The notes beneath the pieces are model-generated. The model saw only the letters and a program-made list of their open reading frames with translations, was not told the origin of the DNA and made no database searches. Shown in pieces: positions 1-8,572 of a DNA stretch of 39,935 nucleotides (positions are counted from its first letter, which is position 1; each line of letters opens with the position of its first letter). The stretch covers positions 1-39,935 of the forward strand of contig NCRB01000021.1 of assembly GCA_002894665.1 (NCBI GenBank), read 5' to 3'. The position numbers and the translations under genes are program-made. This DNA comes from Salinivenus iranica. Its GTDB lineage: Bacteria > Bacteroidota > Rhodothermia > Rhodothermales > Salinibacteraceae.

Positions 1-126
1 GTCTCGGGCCTCCCCTTCGTCCTCCATCGCGATAAACTGATCGCCTACCTCGTGCTCGGGTGCGACGGGTCGCCCGAGGTAGGCGATCAGTTTATCGCGA
101 TGGAGGACGAAGGGGAGGCCCGAGAC
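1..126. repeat. Perfect 52-bp fold-back inverted repeat at the window edge
   Basis: Bases 1-52 are the exact reverse complement of bases 75-126, separated by a 22-base spacer (53-74). The right arm and spacer encode in-frame IF-2 protein, while the left arm encodes nothing IF-2-like in that frame. The simplest reading is a snap-back chimera at a contig end, not a biological palindrome. Bases 1-51 should not be trusted as the true upstream sequence. Confidence 0.9.
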
Positions 127-846
127 CTGGCGCAAGAGCGGCAGCGCATCCACCGCGAGCAGGAGCTTCGGCGCAAGAGCCAGGTGTCGCTCGACCAGGT
201 CAGCCGCCGGATGGCGGAAGGCGAATTCCACGAGCTCAACCTCATTGTGAAGGCCGACGTGGGCGGATCGGTTGAGGCGCTCTCCGACGCGCTCCTCAAG
301 CTGAAGACCGACGAGGTGGCCGTAAACATCATCCACAGTGGCGTGGGCGCCATCACAGAAAGCGACGTGATGCTCGCCCGGGCCTCCGACGCGATCATCC
401 TCGGGTTCCAGGTCCGTCCGACGTCCGGGGCGCGTGAGGCCGCCAGTCGCGAAGAGGTGGACATCCGTGCGTACTCGGTCATCTACGACGCCATCGAGGA
501 TGTTCGCGACGCCCTCGAAGGACTCCTTTCGCCCGAACGGCGCGAAGAGACCAAGGGCCGCGTCGAGGTGCGCGACACGTTCAGCGTGCCGAATGTGGGA
601 ACCGTGGCCGGCGGCTACGTGACCGAAGGCACGGTCAACCGCAACCACCGCGTCCGCGTCGTTCGCGACGGAGTGGTGCAGTACGAGGGGCAGATTGGGT
701 CGCTCAAGCGGTTCGAGGAGGATGTGAAGGAGGTCCAGAACGGATACGAATGCGGGATCTCGATCGAGAACTACGACGACATCAAGGTCGACGATGAATT
801 TGAGACCTACGTCGTGGTCGAAGAGAAGCGCGAGCTTGAGGTGTAG
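52..846 (+). CDS. infB: Translation initiation factor IF-2, C-terminal part (5' truncated)
   Basis: This is the last 264 residues of IF-2, the GTPase that brings initiator tRNA to the 30S subunit. The G domain is missing, cut off by the window edge. What remains is the end of domain II (VLGCDGSPEVGDQF, a typical IF-2 stretch), a charged linker helix, domain III (about residues 57-165, with KADVGGSVEAL and HSGVGAITESD) and the C2 fMet-tRNA-binding beta barrel (about 165-264, with VPNVGTVAGGYVTEG). The GTG at 52 is only where the open frame meets the fold-back; it is an internal valine codon. The gene leads into rbfA, truB and ribF, a common bacterial order for translation and ribosome maturation genes. 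Confidence 0.96.
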   Translation: MLGCDGSPEVGDQFIAMEDEGEARDLAQERQRIHREQELRRKSQVSLDQVSRRMAEGEFHELNLIVKADVGGSVEALSDALLKLKTDEVAVNIIHSGVGAITESDVMLARASDAIILGFQVRPTSGAREAASREEVDIRAYSVIYDAIEDVRDALEGLLSPERREETKGRVEVRDTFSVPNVGTVAGGYVTEGTVNRNHRVRVVRDGVVQYEGQIGSLKRFEEDVKEVQNGYECGISIENYDDIKVDDEFETYVVVEEKRELEV

Positions 847-868
847 AGCGGACGCTCTGATCTCTTTC

Positions 869-897
869 CCCGGTCCGTCCACCGGGCCGTCGTTTTT
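869..897 (+). terminator. Weak terminator-like hairpin after infB
   Basis: CCCGGT (869-874) pairs with ACCGGG (881-886) around a 6-base loop. A TTTTT run follows only after about six more bases. The stem is short and the T-run displaced, so this may be an inefficient terminator or attenuator inside the infB-rbfA transcription unit. Confidence 0.3.
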
Positions 898-917
898 GTT
901 GCATTTCTGATGGTCCC

Positions 918-1328
918 ATGAGCATTCACACCGAACGCGTGGCCGAACTTGTGCAGCGAGAGGTGGCCCGTATCTTGCAGCGGGAGTACGCCGATCAGCT
1001 GCAGCCCATGGTGACGATCACCCATGCACGGGTGACGGGCGACCTTTCGATTGCCTACGTGTACGCCAGTGTGATGGGGGATACGTCTGAGAAGCGTCAG
1101 GCCACCTTTGAGCAACTGAAGGCGCTCACCTCCGAAATTCGGAGCAAGCTTGCGTCCCGGATTCGCCATCAGGTCAAAGAAATCCCCGAGCTCAAGTTCT
1201 TCCTGGACGAGTCGTTCCAGAAGGCGAAGCGGATGGAGTCGCTCTTTGACCGCATCCAGGCGGAGAGGAGCCGACGCACGACCGATTCGGATCCTGAGCC
1301 GCCGGACGAGGACACCGGATCCGCGTAG
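918..1328 (+). CDS. rbfA: Ribosome-binding factor A
   Basis: A 136-residue protein with the single KH-like fold of RbfA, which binds immature 30S subunits and helps 16S rRNA 5'-end maturation and cold adaptation. Recognisable family stretches are the N-terminal [18 protein letters not shown], then [20 protein letters not shown], and [20 protein letters not shown] near the end. The last 20 residues are an acidic low-complexity tail, typical of proteins from salt-adapted organisms. No Shine-Dalgarno sequence is visible before the ATG. It lies 71 bases after infB and about 50 bases before truB in the same direction. Confidence 0.95.
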   Translation: MSIHTERVAELVQREVARILQREYADQLQPMVTITHARVTGDLSIAYVYASVMGDTSEKRQATFEQLKALTSEIRSKLASRIRHQVKEIPELKFFLDESFQKAKRMESLFDRIQAERSRRTTDSDPEPPDEDTGSA

Positions 1329-1380
1329 CGGGCCGACCGGGGGCGTTTCGCCGTACTCACCAGAGTCGCCTTTTGCACCT

Positions 1381-2127
1381 GTGCCCTCCAGCGCCGCCCA
1401 GCGTGACATTCCCCCGGAGATTGTGTACCGGGCGTCCGAGGTGCCTTCGTCGCCCGCGGACGGGGCGGCCGTCCTTGTCGAGAAGCCGAAGGGGGCGACC
1501 TCGCGGGATGTCGTCAACGCACTCCAACAGGCCACTGGGATTGAGAAGGTTGGGCATTCCGGCACCCTCGACCCCATGGCGACCGGCCTGTTGATTGTGT
1601 TGGTGGCCCGCCCCGCCACGCGCCTGCAGGCGGCCTTCATGCACCACGACAAGACATACGAGGGGACGATGCGACTGGGGGAACGGACGCGGTCGCACGA
1701 CGCCAAGACGGAGGTGGTGGAGAGGACGGATCCGTCGTCCCTGACGCGCCCGCAGATCGCCGCGGCGTGCCAGCGCTACGTCGGGTCGTTCTGGCAGACC
1801 CCGCCCATGTATTCGGCGGTGCACGTCGACGGGGAGCGCCTCTACAAGAAGGCCCGCCGGGGAGAAACGGTGGAGCGACCGCCGCGCCGCGTGCGGCTGG
1901 AGACCTTCGACCTTCTCGACTGGTCTCCCCCGACTCTCCAGTTCCGCCTGACGTGCTCGAAGGGCACCTACGTCCGGGCCCTTGCCCGCGACGTTGGGGC
2001 GGACCTTGGGGTGGGCGCACACCTCACGGCCCTCCGGCGGACGGCGATTGGTCCCTACCACGTCTCCGACGCCTGGTCGCTTGACGCGCTCGTACTCGCT
2101 CTCACGGATGATGCGGCACACCCATGA
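1381..2127 (+). CDS. truB: tRNA pseudouridine-55 synthase TruB
   Basis: TruB makes the universal pseudouridine at position 55 in the T loop of tRNAs. The hallmark GHSGTLDPMATG is present, with catalytic Asp at about residue 64 of the chosen start. TYEG, QTPPMYSAVHVDGERLYKKAR and CSKGTYVRALARDVG follow in family order. The reading frame is open far upstream through rbfA, so the start is uncertain. GTG at 1381 gives 248 residues and a normal N-terminal extension; GTG at 1423 or 1441 are alternatives. No clear ribosome-binding site decides among them. The stop overlaps the ribF start (ATGA), so the two are probably translationally coupled. Confidence 0.93.
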   Translation: MPSSAAQRDIPPEIVYRASEVPSSPADGAAVLVEKPKGATSRDVVNALQQATGIEKVGHSGTLDPMATGLLIVLVARPATRLQAAFMHHDKTYEGTMRLGERTRSHDAKTEVVERTDPSSLTRPQIAAACQRYVGSFWQTPPMYSAVHVDGERLYKKARRGETVERPPRRVRLETFDLLDWSPPTLQFRLTCSKGTYVRALARDVGADLGVGAHLTALRRTAIGPYHVSDAWSLDALVLALTDDAAHP

Positions 2128-3056
2128 CATGTGAGATTGGCTGGGAGAATATCTCGCAGGATCCCCGTTCGATTGTGACGGTGGGGACGTTTGACGGAGT
2201 CCATCGCGGCCACCAGGCCATTGTCGACTATCTGCTTGAACGGGCGCAGGCGCAAGACGGAACGAGCACGGTGGTATCGTTCGACCCGCATCCGCGGTCG
2301 GTTGTGCACGATGAGGACGTGCCCCTTCTGACAACGGTACAGGAGCGTGCCTCCCTGCTATCTGATCTGGGGGTCGACCGGCTGGTCGTCATTCCGTTCT
2401 CGTTGACCTTCGCGCAGATCTCGCCGGAGGAGTACGTGCAGGAGGTGCTGGTTCGCCGCATCGGCCTCCAGGAAATCACCGTCGGGTACGACCACCGCTT
2501 TGGGCGCAAGCGTGCCGGGGACGTGGACCTTCTCAAACAGTTGGGAACCACTCACGGCTTCGACGTCGACGTTATTCCTCCGCGGGAGGTGGGGCCCGAT
2601 GTGGTGTCCTCGAGCATGATTCGCGAGCGGGTTGGGGAAGGGGACGTGCAGCGCGCGGCGGAGTTGCTGGGCCGTCCGTACCAGCTGTCGGGGACGGTGG
2701 CGCGGGGAGAGGGCCGAGGCCGCACGATTGGGTTTCCGACCGCCAATCTCTCCATTCCCGATTCGCGAAAACTCGTGCCCAAGAGGGGCGTCTATGCCGT
2801 TTGGGTGCGGCTTCCAGATGGCGAGAAGACGCCCGGGATGTTGAATATTGGCCACCGGCCCACCTTCGATGAGATGGATGTGACCGTAGAGGTGCATCTT
2901 CTGGATTTCGAGGGGGACCTGTACGGAGAGACCCTGACTGTACAGTTCATGCAAAGATTGCGAGACGAACAGAAATTTGCTTCCGCCGACGCACTCGCCA
3001 CGCAACTATCAGAAGACGAACAGCATTGTAAACGTGTTCTAGAAGATCGTGACTGA
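2124..3056 (+). CDS. ribF: Bifunctional riboflavin kinase / FAD synthetase
   Basis: A 310-residue protein that phosphorylates riboflavin to FMN and adenylylates FMN to FAD. The N-terminal nucleotidyltransferase half carries GTFDGVHRGH (residues 21-30), FDPHPRSVV and GYDHRFGRKRAGD. A linker with SSSMIRERVGEGDV leads to the C-terminal kinase half, with GTVARGEGRGRTIGFPTANL at about 190-210 and LLDFEGDLYGE near the end. Both halves look complete. It overlaps truB by four bases and precedes rpsO. It gives the cell its general flavin cofactor step and is distinct from the GTP cyclohydrolase fusion near 30 kb. Confidence 0.96.
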   Translation: MTCEIGWENISQDPRSIVTVGTFDGVHRGHQAIVDYLLERAQAQDGTSTVVSFDPHPRSVVHDEDVPLLTTVQERASLLSDLGVDRLVVIPFSLTFAQISPEEYVQEVLVRRIGLQEITVGYDHRFGRKRAGDVDLLKQLGTTHGFDVDVIPPREVGPDVVSSSMIRERVGEGDVQRAAELLGRPYQLSGTVARGEGRGRTIGFPTANLSIPDSRKLVPKRGVYAVWVRLPDGEKTPGMLNIGHRPTFDEMDVTVEVHLLDFEGDLYGETLTVQFMQRLRDEQKFASADALATQLSEDEQHCKRVLEDRD

Positions 3057-3062
3057 TCACCT

Positions 3063-3097
3063 GGGAGGCGCGCAGGACCCCACTCCGGTGGCCTCCC
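3063..3097 (+). promoter_or_regulatory. Structured leader between ribF and rpsO
   Basis: GGGAGGC (3063-3069) can pair with GCCTCCC (3091-3097), with a small inner CAC/GTG pairing. A pyrimidine-rich stretch follows, then TAATCTAAAGAGG before rpsO. It could be a ribF terminator or the structured rpsO leader where S15 represses its own synthesis in other bacteria. The sequence alone does not separate these. Confidence 0.3.
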
Positions 3098-3162
3098 CGG
3101 CGGTTATCGCGGTTTCTTCTTTAGCATGGCATAATCTAAAGAGGTACCCACACCGCACGACA

Positions 3163-3429
3163 ATGATTACACAAGAAGAACAACAGGAAATCATCGATCA
3201 CTTCGGCAATGGCCCGAACGACACGGGCACTCCCGAGGTCCAGATCGCCATCTTCACGAAGCGCATCGAAAATCTGACGGAGCACCTGAAGGATCATCCG
3301 AACGACAACTCCACCCGGCACGGCCTCCTGAAACTGGTGGGGAAGCGTCGGCGCCTGCTCAATTACCTTCAAGAAAATGAGATTGAGCGGTATCGCTCCG
3401 TCATCGATGAGCTGAATCTCCGCAAATAG
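3163..3429 (+). CDS. rpsO: 30S ribosomal protein S15
   Basis: An 88-residue protein matching S15 over its full length, the usual size for the family. It binds 16S rRNA helices early in 30S assembly. Family features include DTGTPEVQIAIFTKRI, LTEHLKDHPNDNSTRHGLL and KRRRLLNYLQ. The ATG at 3163 is chosen because the conserved N-terminal helix MITQEEQQEII starts there; the frame is open further upstream but is not S15-like. It is followed by pnp, the classical rpsO-pnp pair. Confidence 0.97.
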   Translation: MITQEEQQEIIDHFGNGPNDTGTPEVQIAIFTKRIENLTEHLKDHPNDNSTRHGLLKLVGKRRRLLNYLQENEIERYRSVIDELNLRK

Positions 3430-3437
3430 TCCCGTGC

Positions 3438-3471
3438 CCAATCGGCGTCCCGTGACCGGGAGGCCGATTGG
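3438..3471 (+). promoter_or_regulatory. Long hairpin in the rpsO-pnp intergenic region
   Basis: CCAATCGGC (3438-3446) pairs perfectly with GCCGATTGG (3463-3471), enclosing a second CCCG/CGGG pairing, so the whole 34-base stretch folds. No T-run follows, which argues against a simple terminator. In E. coli the pnp leader has a hairpin cut by RNase III that lets PNPase control its own mRNA; this one lies in the equivalent place about 80 bases before pnp. Confidence 0.5.
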
Positions 3472-3550
3472 TATACTGGGGCTCATGGGACGGTTGGGAC
3501 TGCCCGACGCCCCCCTATTCGTAACTTGTTGAGTGCATTCGTAGAGACAT

Positions 3551-5686
3551 ATGAAGCCGGACGCGACAATTGAAGAAATCGAATTTGCACCTGAGCGCTC
3601 TCTTTCGCTGGAAACCGGGCGCATTGCGAAGCAGGCCAATGGGTCGGTCGTGGTGCGCATGGGGGACACCATGGTGCTCTCCACCGCCACGATTAGCGAC
3701 TCGGTGCAGGAGACGAACTTCTTTCCCCTCACCGTCGACTATCGCGAGAAGTTTGCCGCCGGAGGAAAGGTGCCGGGCGGCTTCATCAAGCGCGAGGGGC
3801 GTCCGACGGACAAGGAAACCCTGACGTCGCGCCTTATTGACCGTGCGGTCCGCCCGCTCTTCCCGGACGGGTTCTACAACGACGTGCATCTGGTCAACTT
3901 CGTCATCTCGGCCGGCCCGGACTATGACGCCGACGTGGTGGCCGGGGTGGGTGCCTCGGCGGCCCTCATGCTCTCCGGGGCGCCGTTCCAGGGCCCGATT
4001 GCCGAAGTCCGCGTGGGGCGCATCGACGGAGAGTTCATCGTGAACCCCACGATGGAGCAGACCGAGGAGAGTGACATGGACCTGGTCGTGGCCGGAAAAG
4101 AAGACGCCCTGGTGATGGTCGAGGGCGAGGCCGACGAGATCAGTGAGGAGTCGATGATTGATGCGCTGGACGAGGCGCACCGCTCCATTCGGCGCCTCTG
4201 CAAGGGGCAGCATCGACTCGTTGAGAAATACGGCGAGCCCGAGCCGTTTGAGTGGGAGGCCGACGTTGTGCCCGAGGCGCTCGTGCAGCGGATGCGAGAC
4301 CGGTACGGATCGAAGATTGCTGAGAAGATTCGGGGACAGTACAGCAAGGAAAAATTCTACCAGGGCATCGACACCGTAAAATCCGAGGCGGTGGACGAGG
4401 TGCTGGGAGACGACGATGAGACGGACGAGGGCTACACGGCCTCCGACGTGAAGGACGCCATTGAGCAGGTGCAGAAGGACGAGATGCGCTCCATGATCGT
4501 GGAGGAGGAGCGTCGCATCGATGGGCGAGGCCTCACCGATGTCCGCGACCTCTGGATGGAGGTGGGGTACCTTCCGCGGGTGCACGGCTCGGCCATCTTT
4601 ACGCGGGGCGAAACCCAGGTTCTGGGATCCGTCACGCTGGGGACCTCCGAAGATGTGCAGGCCGTCGACGAGGTCTTTGATCAGGAGGACAAGAGCTTTT
4701 ATCTCCATTATCGGTTCCCCCCGTTCTCCGTTGGGGAGGCCAGTTACCTCCGCGGGCCGAAGCGCCGCGAAATCGGGCATAGCATGCTCGCGGAGCGTGC
4801 TCTGCGTCCGATGATTCCCACGCAGGACAAATTTCCCTACACGATTCGCATCAACGCCGACGTCATGGAGTCGAATGGCTCGTCGTCGATGGCGAGCGTG
4901 TGCGCCGGGAGCCTTGCCCTGATGGACGCGGGCGTTCCCATTGAGAAGCCGGTGGCCGGCATTGCAATGGGGCTTGTGCAGCACAACGACGAGACGCGGG
5001 TGCTGACCGACATTCTCGGTCAGGAAGACCACCTGGGCGACATGGACTTCAAGATCACGGGCACGCGGGACGGCATCACCGCCTGCCAGATGGATATGAA
5101 GATCGAGGGGCTCTCGCGCGACGTGATGCTGAAGGCCCTCCGCCAGTCGCGGGACGCCCGGCACAAGATCCTCGACGGCATGCAGGAGACCATCGCCGAG
5201 CCGCGCGAAGACCTCTCCAGGTATGCTCCGCGCCTGACCAAGCTCACGATCGACCCGGACCGCATCGGCGCCGTGATTGGGCCCGGCGGCAAGGTAGTGA
5301 AGAGCATTCAGAAGGAAACCAACACCGAGATTGCGGTCGAGGAAGACGAGGGCGTCGGAATCGTCACGATCGCGGCGACGAACAAGGAAGATGCGCAGGC
5401 CGCCATCGAGCGCGTGAAGCAAATTGTGGCCGTTCCCGAGGAAGGAGAAGACTACATCGGAACGGTGAAGGGCATCCGGGATTTCGGCGCCTTTATCGAG
5501 ATTATGCCGGAGCGCACCGGCCTGCTTCACGTCTCGGAGATTTCCCACGAGTACGTGGAAAACGTTGAGGATCACCTGCAGGTCGGTGACAAGGTGAAGG
5601 TGCATCTCCTGGAAGTGAAGGACGACGGAAAGATGCGACTCACCCGCAAGCCGTTCCTTCCCGAAGAAAACGGAGAAAAGGAATAG
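3551..5686 (+). CDS. pnp: Polyribonucleotide nucleotidyltransferase (PNPase)
   Basis: A 711-residue PNPase, the trimeric 3'-5' phosphorolytic exoribonuclease that degrades mRNA. Domains in order are RNase PH 1 (about 12-140, with KVPGGFIKREGRPTDKE), an alpha-helical linker, RNase PH 2 (about 320-460, with GETQVLGSVTLGT and MESNGSSSMASVCAGSLALMD), a KH domain with IGPGGKVVKSIQ (about 575) and an S1 domain (IGTVKGIRDFGAFIEI to LTRKPF). All parts are intact. No Shine-Dalgarno site precedes the ATG. It probably shares a transcript with rpsO. A long open frame on the opposite strand covers almost the same span but resembles no protein and is a codon-bias shadow. Confidence 0.98.
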   Translation: MKPDATIEEIEFAPERSLSLETGRIAKQANGSVVVRMGDTMVLSTATISDSVQETNFFPLTVDYREKFAAGGKVPGGFIKREGRPTDKETLTSRLIDRAVRPLFPDGFYNDVHLVNFVISAGPDYDADVVAGVGASAALMLSGAPFQGPIAEVRVGRIDGEFIVNPTMEQTEESDMDLVVAGKEDALVMVEGEADEISEESMIDALDEAHRSIRRLCKGQHRLVEKYGEPEPFEWEADVVPEALVQRMRDRYGSKIAEKIRGQYSKEKFYQGIDTVKSEAVDEVLGDDDETDEGYTASDVKDAIEQVQKDEMRSMIVEEERRIDGRGLTDVRDLWMEVGYLPRVHGSAIFTRGETQVLGSVTLGTSEDVQAVDEVFDQEDKSFYLHYRFPPFSVGEASYLRGPKRREIGHSMLAERALRPMIPTQDKFPYTIRINADVMESNGSSSMASVCAGSLALMDAGVPIEKPVAGIAMGLVQHNDETRVLTDILGQEDHLGDMDFKITGTRDGITACQMDMKIEGLSRDVMLKALRQSRDARHKILDGMQETIAEPREDLSRYAPRLTKLTIDPDRIGAVIGPGGKVVKSIQKETNTEIAVEEDEGVGIVTIAATNKEDAQAAIERVKQIVAVPEEGEDYIGTVKGIRDFGAFIEIMPERTGLLHVSEISHEYVENVEDHLQVGDKVKVHLLEVKDDGKMRLTRKPFLPEENGEKE

Positions 5687-5734
5687 CACCTCCGACCGGA
5701 CGGGAGCCTCTCCTCATTTGACCTTGCGCGTACG

Positions 5735-5761
5735 GGCGAGGGCCACTCGGCTCTCGCCTTT
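5735..5761 (+). terminator. Rho-independent terminator after pnp
   Basis: GGCGAG (5735-5740) pairs with CTCGCC (5753-5758), extended inward by GGC/GCC-type pairing, and is followed by TTT. It lies 49 bases after the pnp stop and before galE, so it likely ends the translation gene cluster. Confidence 0.6.
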
Positions 5762-5838
5762 CGCGTATCTCCCCCTCCGGGTCCTTCTTCGGGCACGGCC
5801 ATCTGGTTTTTGTTCTACAACCATCCTACACACGCTCT

Positions 5839-6825
5839 ATGAGAATTCTCGTAACGGGGGGCGCCGGGTACATTGGAAGTGCCGTCACCCAGGAGCTGAT
5901 CGCCGATGGACATGAGGTTGTGGTGTTTGACAACCTGTCGCAGGGCCACCGGGCGGCGGTTCACGAGGCGGCTGACTTTGTTGAGGGCGACCTCGCCGAC
6001 CGGGAGCACGTGGATGCGGTGATGGCCGAGCACGACCCCTCGGCCATTATGCACTTTGCGTCTCACACCCTCGTGGGAGAGTCCATGGAGCAGCCGCTCC
6101 TGTACCTAAACGAAAACGTCCGCTACGGGCTTAACCTGATCCGCTCGGCGGTGGACCATGGGGTAGATCGTTTCATTCTCTCCTCGACGGCGAATTTGTT
6201 TGGGGAGCCGACCCAGATCCCGATCGACGAGTCGGAGCGCATTGATCCCGGCAGTCCCTATGGAGAGTCCAAGCACATTCTCGAGCGGACGTTGCACTGG
6301 CTCGATGATCGAGATAAACTCCGATACGCGGCCCTCCGCTACTTCAACGCCGCGGGCGCGGCGTCTCCCGATCGGGGGGAGGACCACGACCCGGAGACTC
6401 ACCTCATTCCCATCGTGCTGGAGGTGGCCCTGGGCCAGCGTGATAAGATTGTCATCTACGGCGACGAGTACGACACGCCGGATGGGACGTGTGTGCGCGA
6501 CTTTGTGCACGTGCTGGATCTGGCGCAGGCACACATCCTGGCCCTCGGGGCCCTCGACCAGGGAAGCCGCGTCTACAACCTTGGCAATGGAGAGGGATAC
6601 AGTGTACGAGAGGTCATTGACACGGCCCGACAGGTAACGGGCAAAGAGATTCCCGCCGAGGAGGGGGCGCCCCGCCCGGGGGATCCGGCGATGCTCATTG
6701 CGAGCAGCGACCGCATCCGGGACGAGCTGGGCTGGAACCCCCAGCACGACGCCCTGGAAGACATTATTGCCAGCGCCTGGGAGTGGCACCGCCGGCACCC
6801 GCAGGGCTACGCCGACGCCCGTTGA
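5839..6825 (+). CDS. galE: UDP-glucose 4-epimerase
   Basis: A 328-residue short-chain dehydrogenase of the extended type. GalE interconverts UDP-glucose and UDP-galactose with bound NAD, feeding surface polysaccharides. GGAGYIGS (7-14) is the NAD-binding loop. The catalytic set is Thr117 (in SST), Tyr141 and Lys145 (YGESK). [25 protein letters not shown] and [15 protein letters not shown] are typical of GalE rather than other sugar epimerases. The start is fixed by MRILVTGG. Substrate range could include N-acetylated sugars, which sequence alone does not settle. It is a separate transcription unit after the pnp terminator. Confidence 0.93.
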   Translation: MRILVTGGAGYIGSAVTQELIADGHEVVVFDNLSQGHRAAVHEAADFVEGDLADREHVDAVMAEHDPSAIMHFASHTLVGESMEQPLLYLNENVRYGLNLIRSAVDHGVDRFILSSTANLFGEPTQIPIDESERIDPGSPYGESKHILERTLHWLDDRDKLRYAALRYFNAAGAASPDRGEDHDPETHLIPIVLEVALGQRDKIVIYGDEYDTPDGTCVRDFVHVLDLAQAHILALGALDQGSRVYNLGNGEGYSVREVIDTARQVTGKEIPAEEGAPRPGDPAMLIASSDRIRDELGWNPQHDALEDIIASAWEWHRRHPQGYADAR

Positions 6826-6886
6826 TCCGCCCTTTTGGCCGGGTCGGTGATCCGCCGCATCCTCCTGTTTGAATCTAGGGTCCGCG

Positions 6887-7702
6887 ATGTATCGTGTTGA
6901 GCTGCAGCAGTTTGAGGGGCCGATGGATCTCCTGCTGTTCTTTATTAAGCGGGATGAAATCGACATCTACGACATCCCCATCGCGCGCATTACCGACGAG
7001 TACCTCGCCTACGTTCGGGTGCTGGAAGAGATTGACCTGGATGGGGTCGGCGACTTTCTGTACATGGCCGCCTTGCTGATTAACATCAAGGCGCAGATGC
7101 TCCTTCCGTCCGACGAGGAGGGAGGGGAGGGCGATGCGGTGGACCCGCGTCGCGAGCTCGTCGAGCGTCTTCTGGAGTATGTGCGCTTCAAAGAAGCGGC
7201 GGACCAGCTTCGCACCCATCGCGAACAGCGACGCGAGCACTTCACCCGGGGAGACGCTTCCGCCGTCCGCGAGCGCGTCGAGGAAGACCATGAGGCGGCC
7301 ATCGACGCCTCCGTGTACGACCTGGTTGAGGCGCTCGGAGACTTATTGTCCGCGGATGAGGAGGACGAGGCGGCCCCCGTTCACGAGATCGATCCGGTTC
7401 AGCATTCTGTTGAAGATCAGCAGCGATACGTTCTCGATCAGATTCAAACCGGATCGGAAAGGTCCTTCCGAGCCCTTGTGCGTGGGCGCTCGAAGGGATT
7501 TGTGATCGCCACCTTTCTGGCGGTTCTTGAGCTCGCGCGCCAGCACTACATCCGCCTCCACCTGCCCGACCGAGCGGCGCAGACAGGCGACTTCAGGGTG
7601 GAGGCGCAGGCGGAAGAGGCGTTCCAGGCCAATGAGCAGGCGCTCGACGTTCGCCCGAAGGCGTCCGAGAATGAGGAGGCCGATGGCTCTCACGAGAGTT
7701 AA
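6887..7702 (+). CDS. scpA: Segregation and condensation protein A
   Basis: A 271-residue ScpA, the kleisin that bridges the SMC ATPase heads in the bacterial condensin-like complex. The N-terminal domain YRVELQQFEGPMDLLLFFIKRDEIDIYDIPIARITDEY is the family signature, followed by a long acidic linker and a C-terminal winged helix (FVIATFLAVLELARQHYI). ATG at 6887 is preferred over an upstream TTG (6869) because the conserved YRVEL motif starts at residue 2 and an AGGG sits 7 bases upstream. scpB follows after 44 bases, the usual order. Confidence 0.95.
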   Translation: MYRVELQQFEGPMDLLLFFIKRDEIDIYDIPIARITDEYLAYVRVLEEIDLDGVGDFLYMAALLINIKAQMLLPSDEEGGEGDAVDPRRELVERLLEYVRFKEAADQLRTHREQRREHFTRGDASAVRERVEEDHEAAIDASVYDLVEALGDLLSADEEDEAAPVHEIDPVQHSVEDQQRYVLDQIQTGSERSFRALVRGRSKGFVIATFLAVLELARQHYIRLHLPDRAAQTGDFRVEAQAEEAFQANEQALDVRPKASENEEADGSHES

Positions 7703-7716
7703 TTCCGTTATTGCAA
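7703..7716 (-). repeat. Dispersed 13-nt motif, copy 1
   Basis: TTCCGTTATTGCAA on the plus strand, immediately after the scpA stop and about 30 bases before scpB. Together with the following bases it forms the palindrome TTATTGCAATAA. Confidence 0.6.
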
Positions 7717-7746
7717 TAAAATGCCTGTATAACCATCCCCCTGAGA

Positions 7747-8529
7747 ATGGAGCATTCTTCCGCCGACAGCGCTGAACGGGAGGCCCCTGTCCCCGACGGG
7801 GACGCGGACCACACGTTGACCGAGGCAGCCGAGGCTATTCTCTTTTCGGCCGACGAGCCCGTCACACTCGAACAGATTGCCGATATTTTTGCGGAGGTCA
7901 CGGGCCGAGATCGTCCGTCGGCAGAGGCCATTGAGTCGGTGCTACGCTCGCTGAACGAAACGTACGAGGAGACTGGCCGGGTCTACGAGGTGCACGAATG
8001 GGGCGGAGGCTACCGGTTGGCGACCCGGTCGTCCGTCTCGCCATTCGTCAAAACACTCTTTGTGGACGAGCACGAGACCAGCCTTTCGCAGTCCCTGATG
8101 GAAACCCTGGCCGTGGTGGCCTATCGCCAGCCGGTCACTCGTCCCGAGGTCGATTTTGTGCGGGGAGTGAACTCGGACTATGCGATTCGGAAACTTCTCG
8201 ATCGAGGGTTGCTCGACGTGGAGGGGCGTGCCGACTCGATGGGGCGCCCGTTGCTATACGGCACGACGGATCGCTTTCTGGAGGAATTTGGTCTGAGTGA
8301 CCTTGAGAGCCTTCCCACGCTGCGGGAGGTGGAAGAACTGCTAGATGATCCGGCGTTCGATGAGGAACGGGCCAAACTGCTCCGCCTCGACGCGGAGGAC
8401 GACAGCGACTTGGAGGTGCCCGCCGCGGTCACGGGGGAGGAGGCCACCGCAGAAGAAGAGAAGGCAGGAAGAGAAGAAAATACGGATGACGGATCGACGG
8501 ATGGACCCTCGCCGGCGCCCACGGATTAA
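7747..8529 (+). CDS. scpB: Segregation and condensation protein B
   Basis: A 260-residue ScpB, the winged-helix partner that dimerises on ScpA in the SMC-ScpAB chromosome complex. Conserved parts are TEAAEAILFSADEPVTLEQIADIF, GGGYRLATR, LSQSLMETLAVVAYRQPVTRPEVDFVRGVNSDYAIRKLLDRGLL and GRPLLYGTTDRFLEEFGLSDLESLP. The last 60 or so residues are a Glu/Asp-rich low-complexity tail not needed for the family fold, fitting a halophilic proteome. rluB follows within 50 bases, a common order in Bacteroidota and Firmicutes. Confidence 0.95.
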   Translation: MEHSSADSAEREAPVPDGDADHTLTEAAEAILFSADEPVTLEQIADIFAEVTGRDRPSAEAIESVLRSLNETYEETGRVYEVHEWGGGYRLATRSSVSPFVKTLFVDEHETSLSQSLMETLAVVAYRQPVTRPEVDFVRGVNSDYAIRKLLDRGLLDVEGRADSMGRPLLYGTTDRFLEEFGLSDLESLPTLREVEELLDDPAFDEERAKLLRLDAEDDSDLEVPAAVTGEEATAEEEKAGREENTDDGSTDGPSPAPTD

Positions 8530-8572
8530 GTTCGTATCGCGCTTTTTAGAACTCGAGACCTTCCGTGCCTCC

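Noticed and set aside
3515-5689. A 724-codon open frame antisense to pnp, and other long antisense frames (e.g. 1357-2334, 9234-10811, 12280-13689, 36769-38337)
   Set aside because: They lie exactly opposite well-recognised genes, have His/Arg-rich or otherwise biased composition and match no family. They are codon-bias shadows of GC-rich genes.
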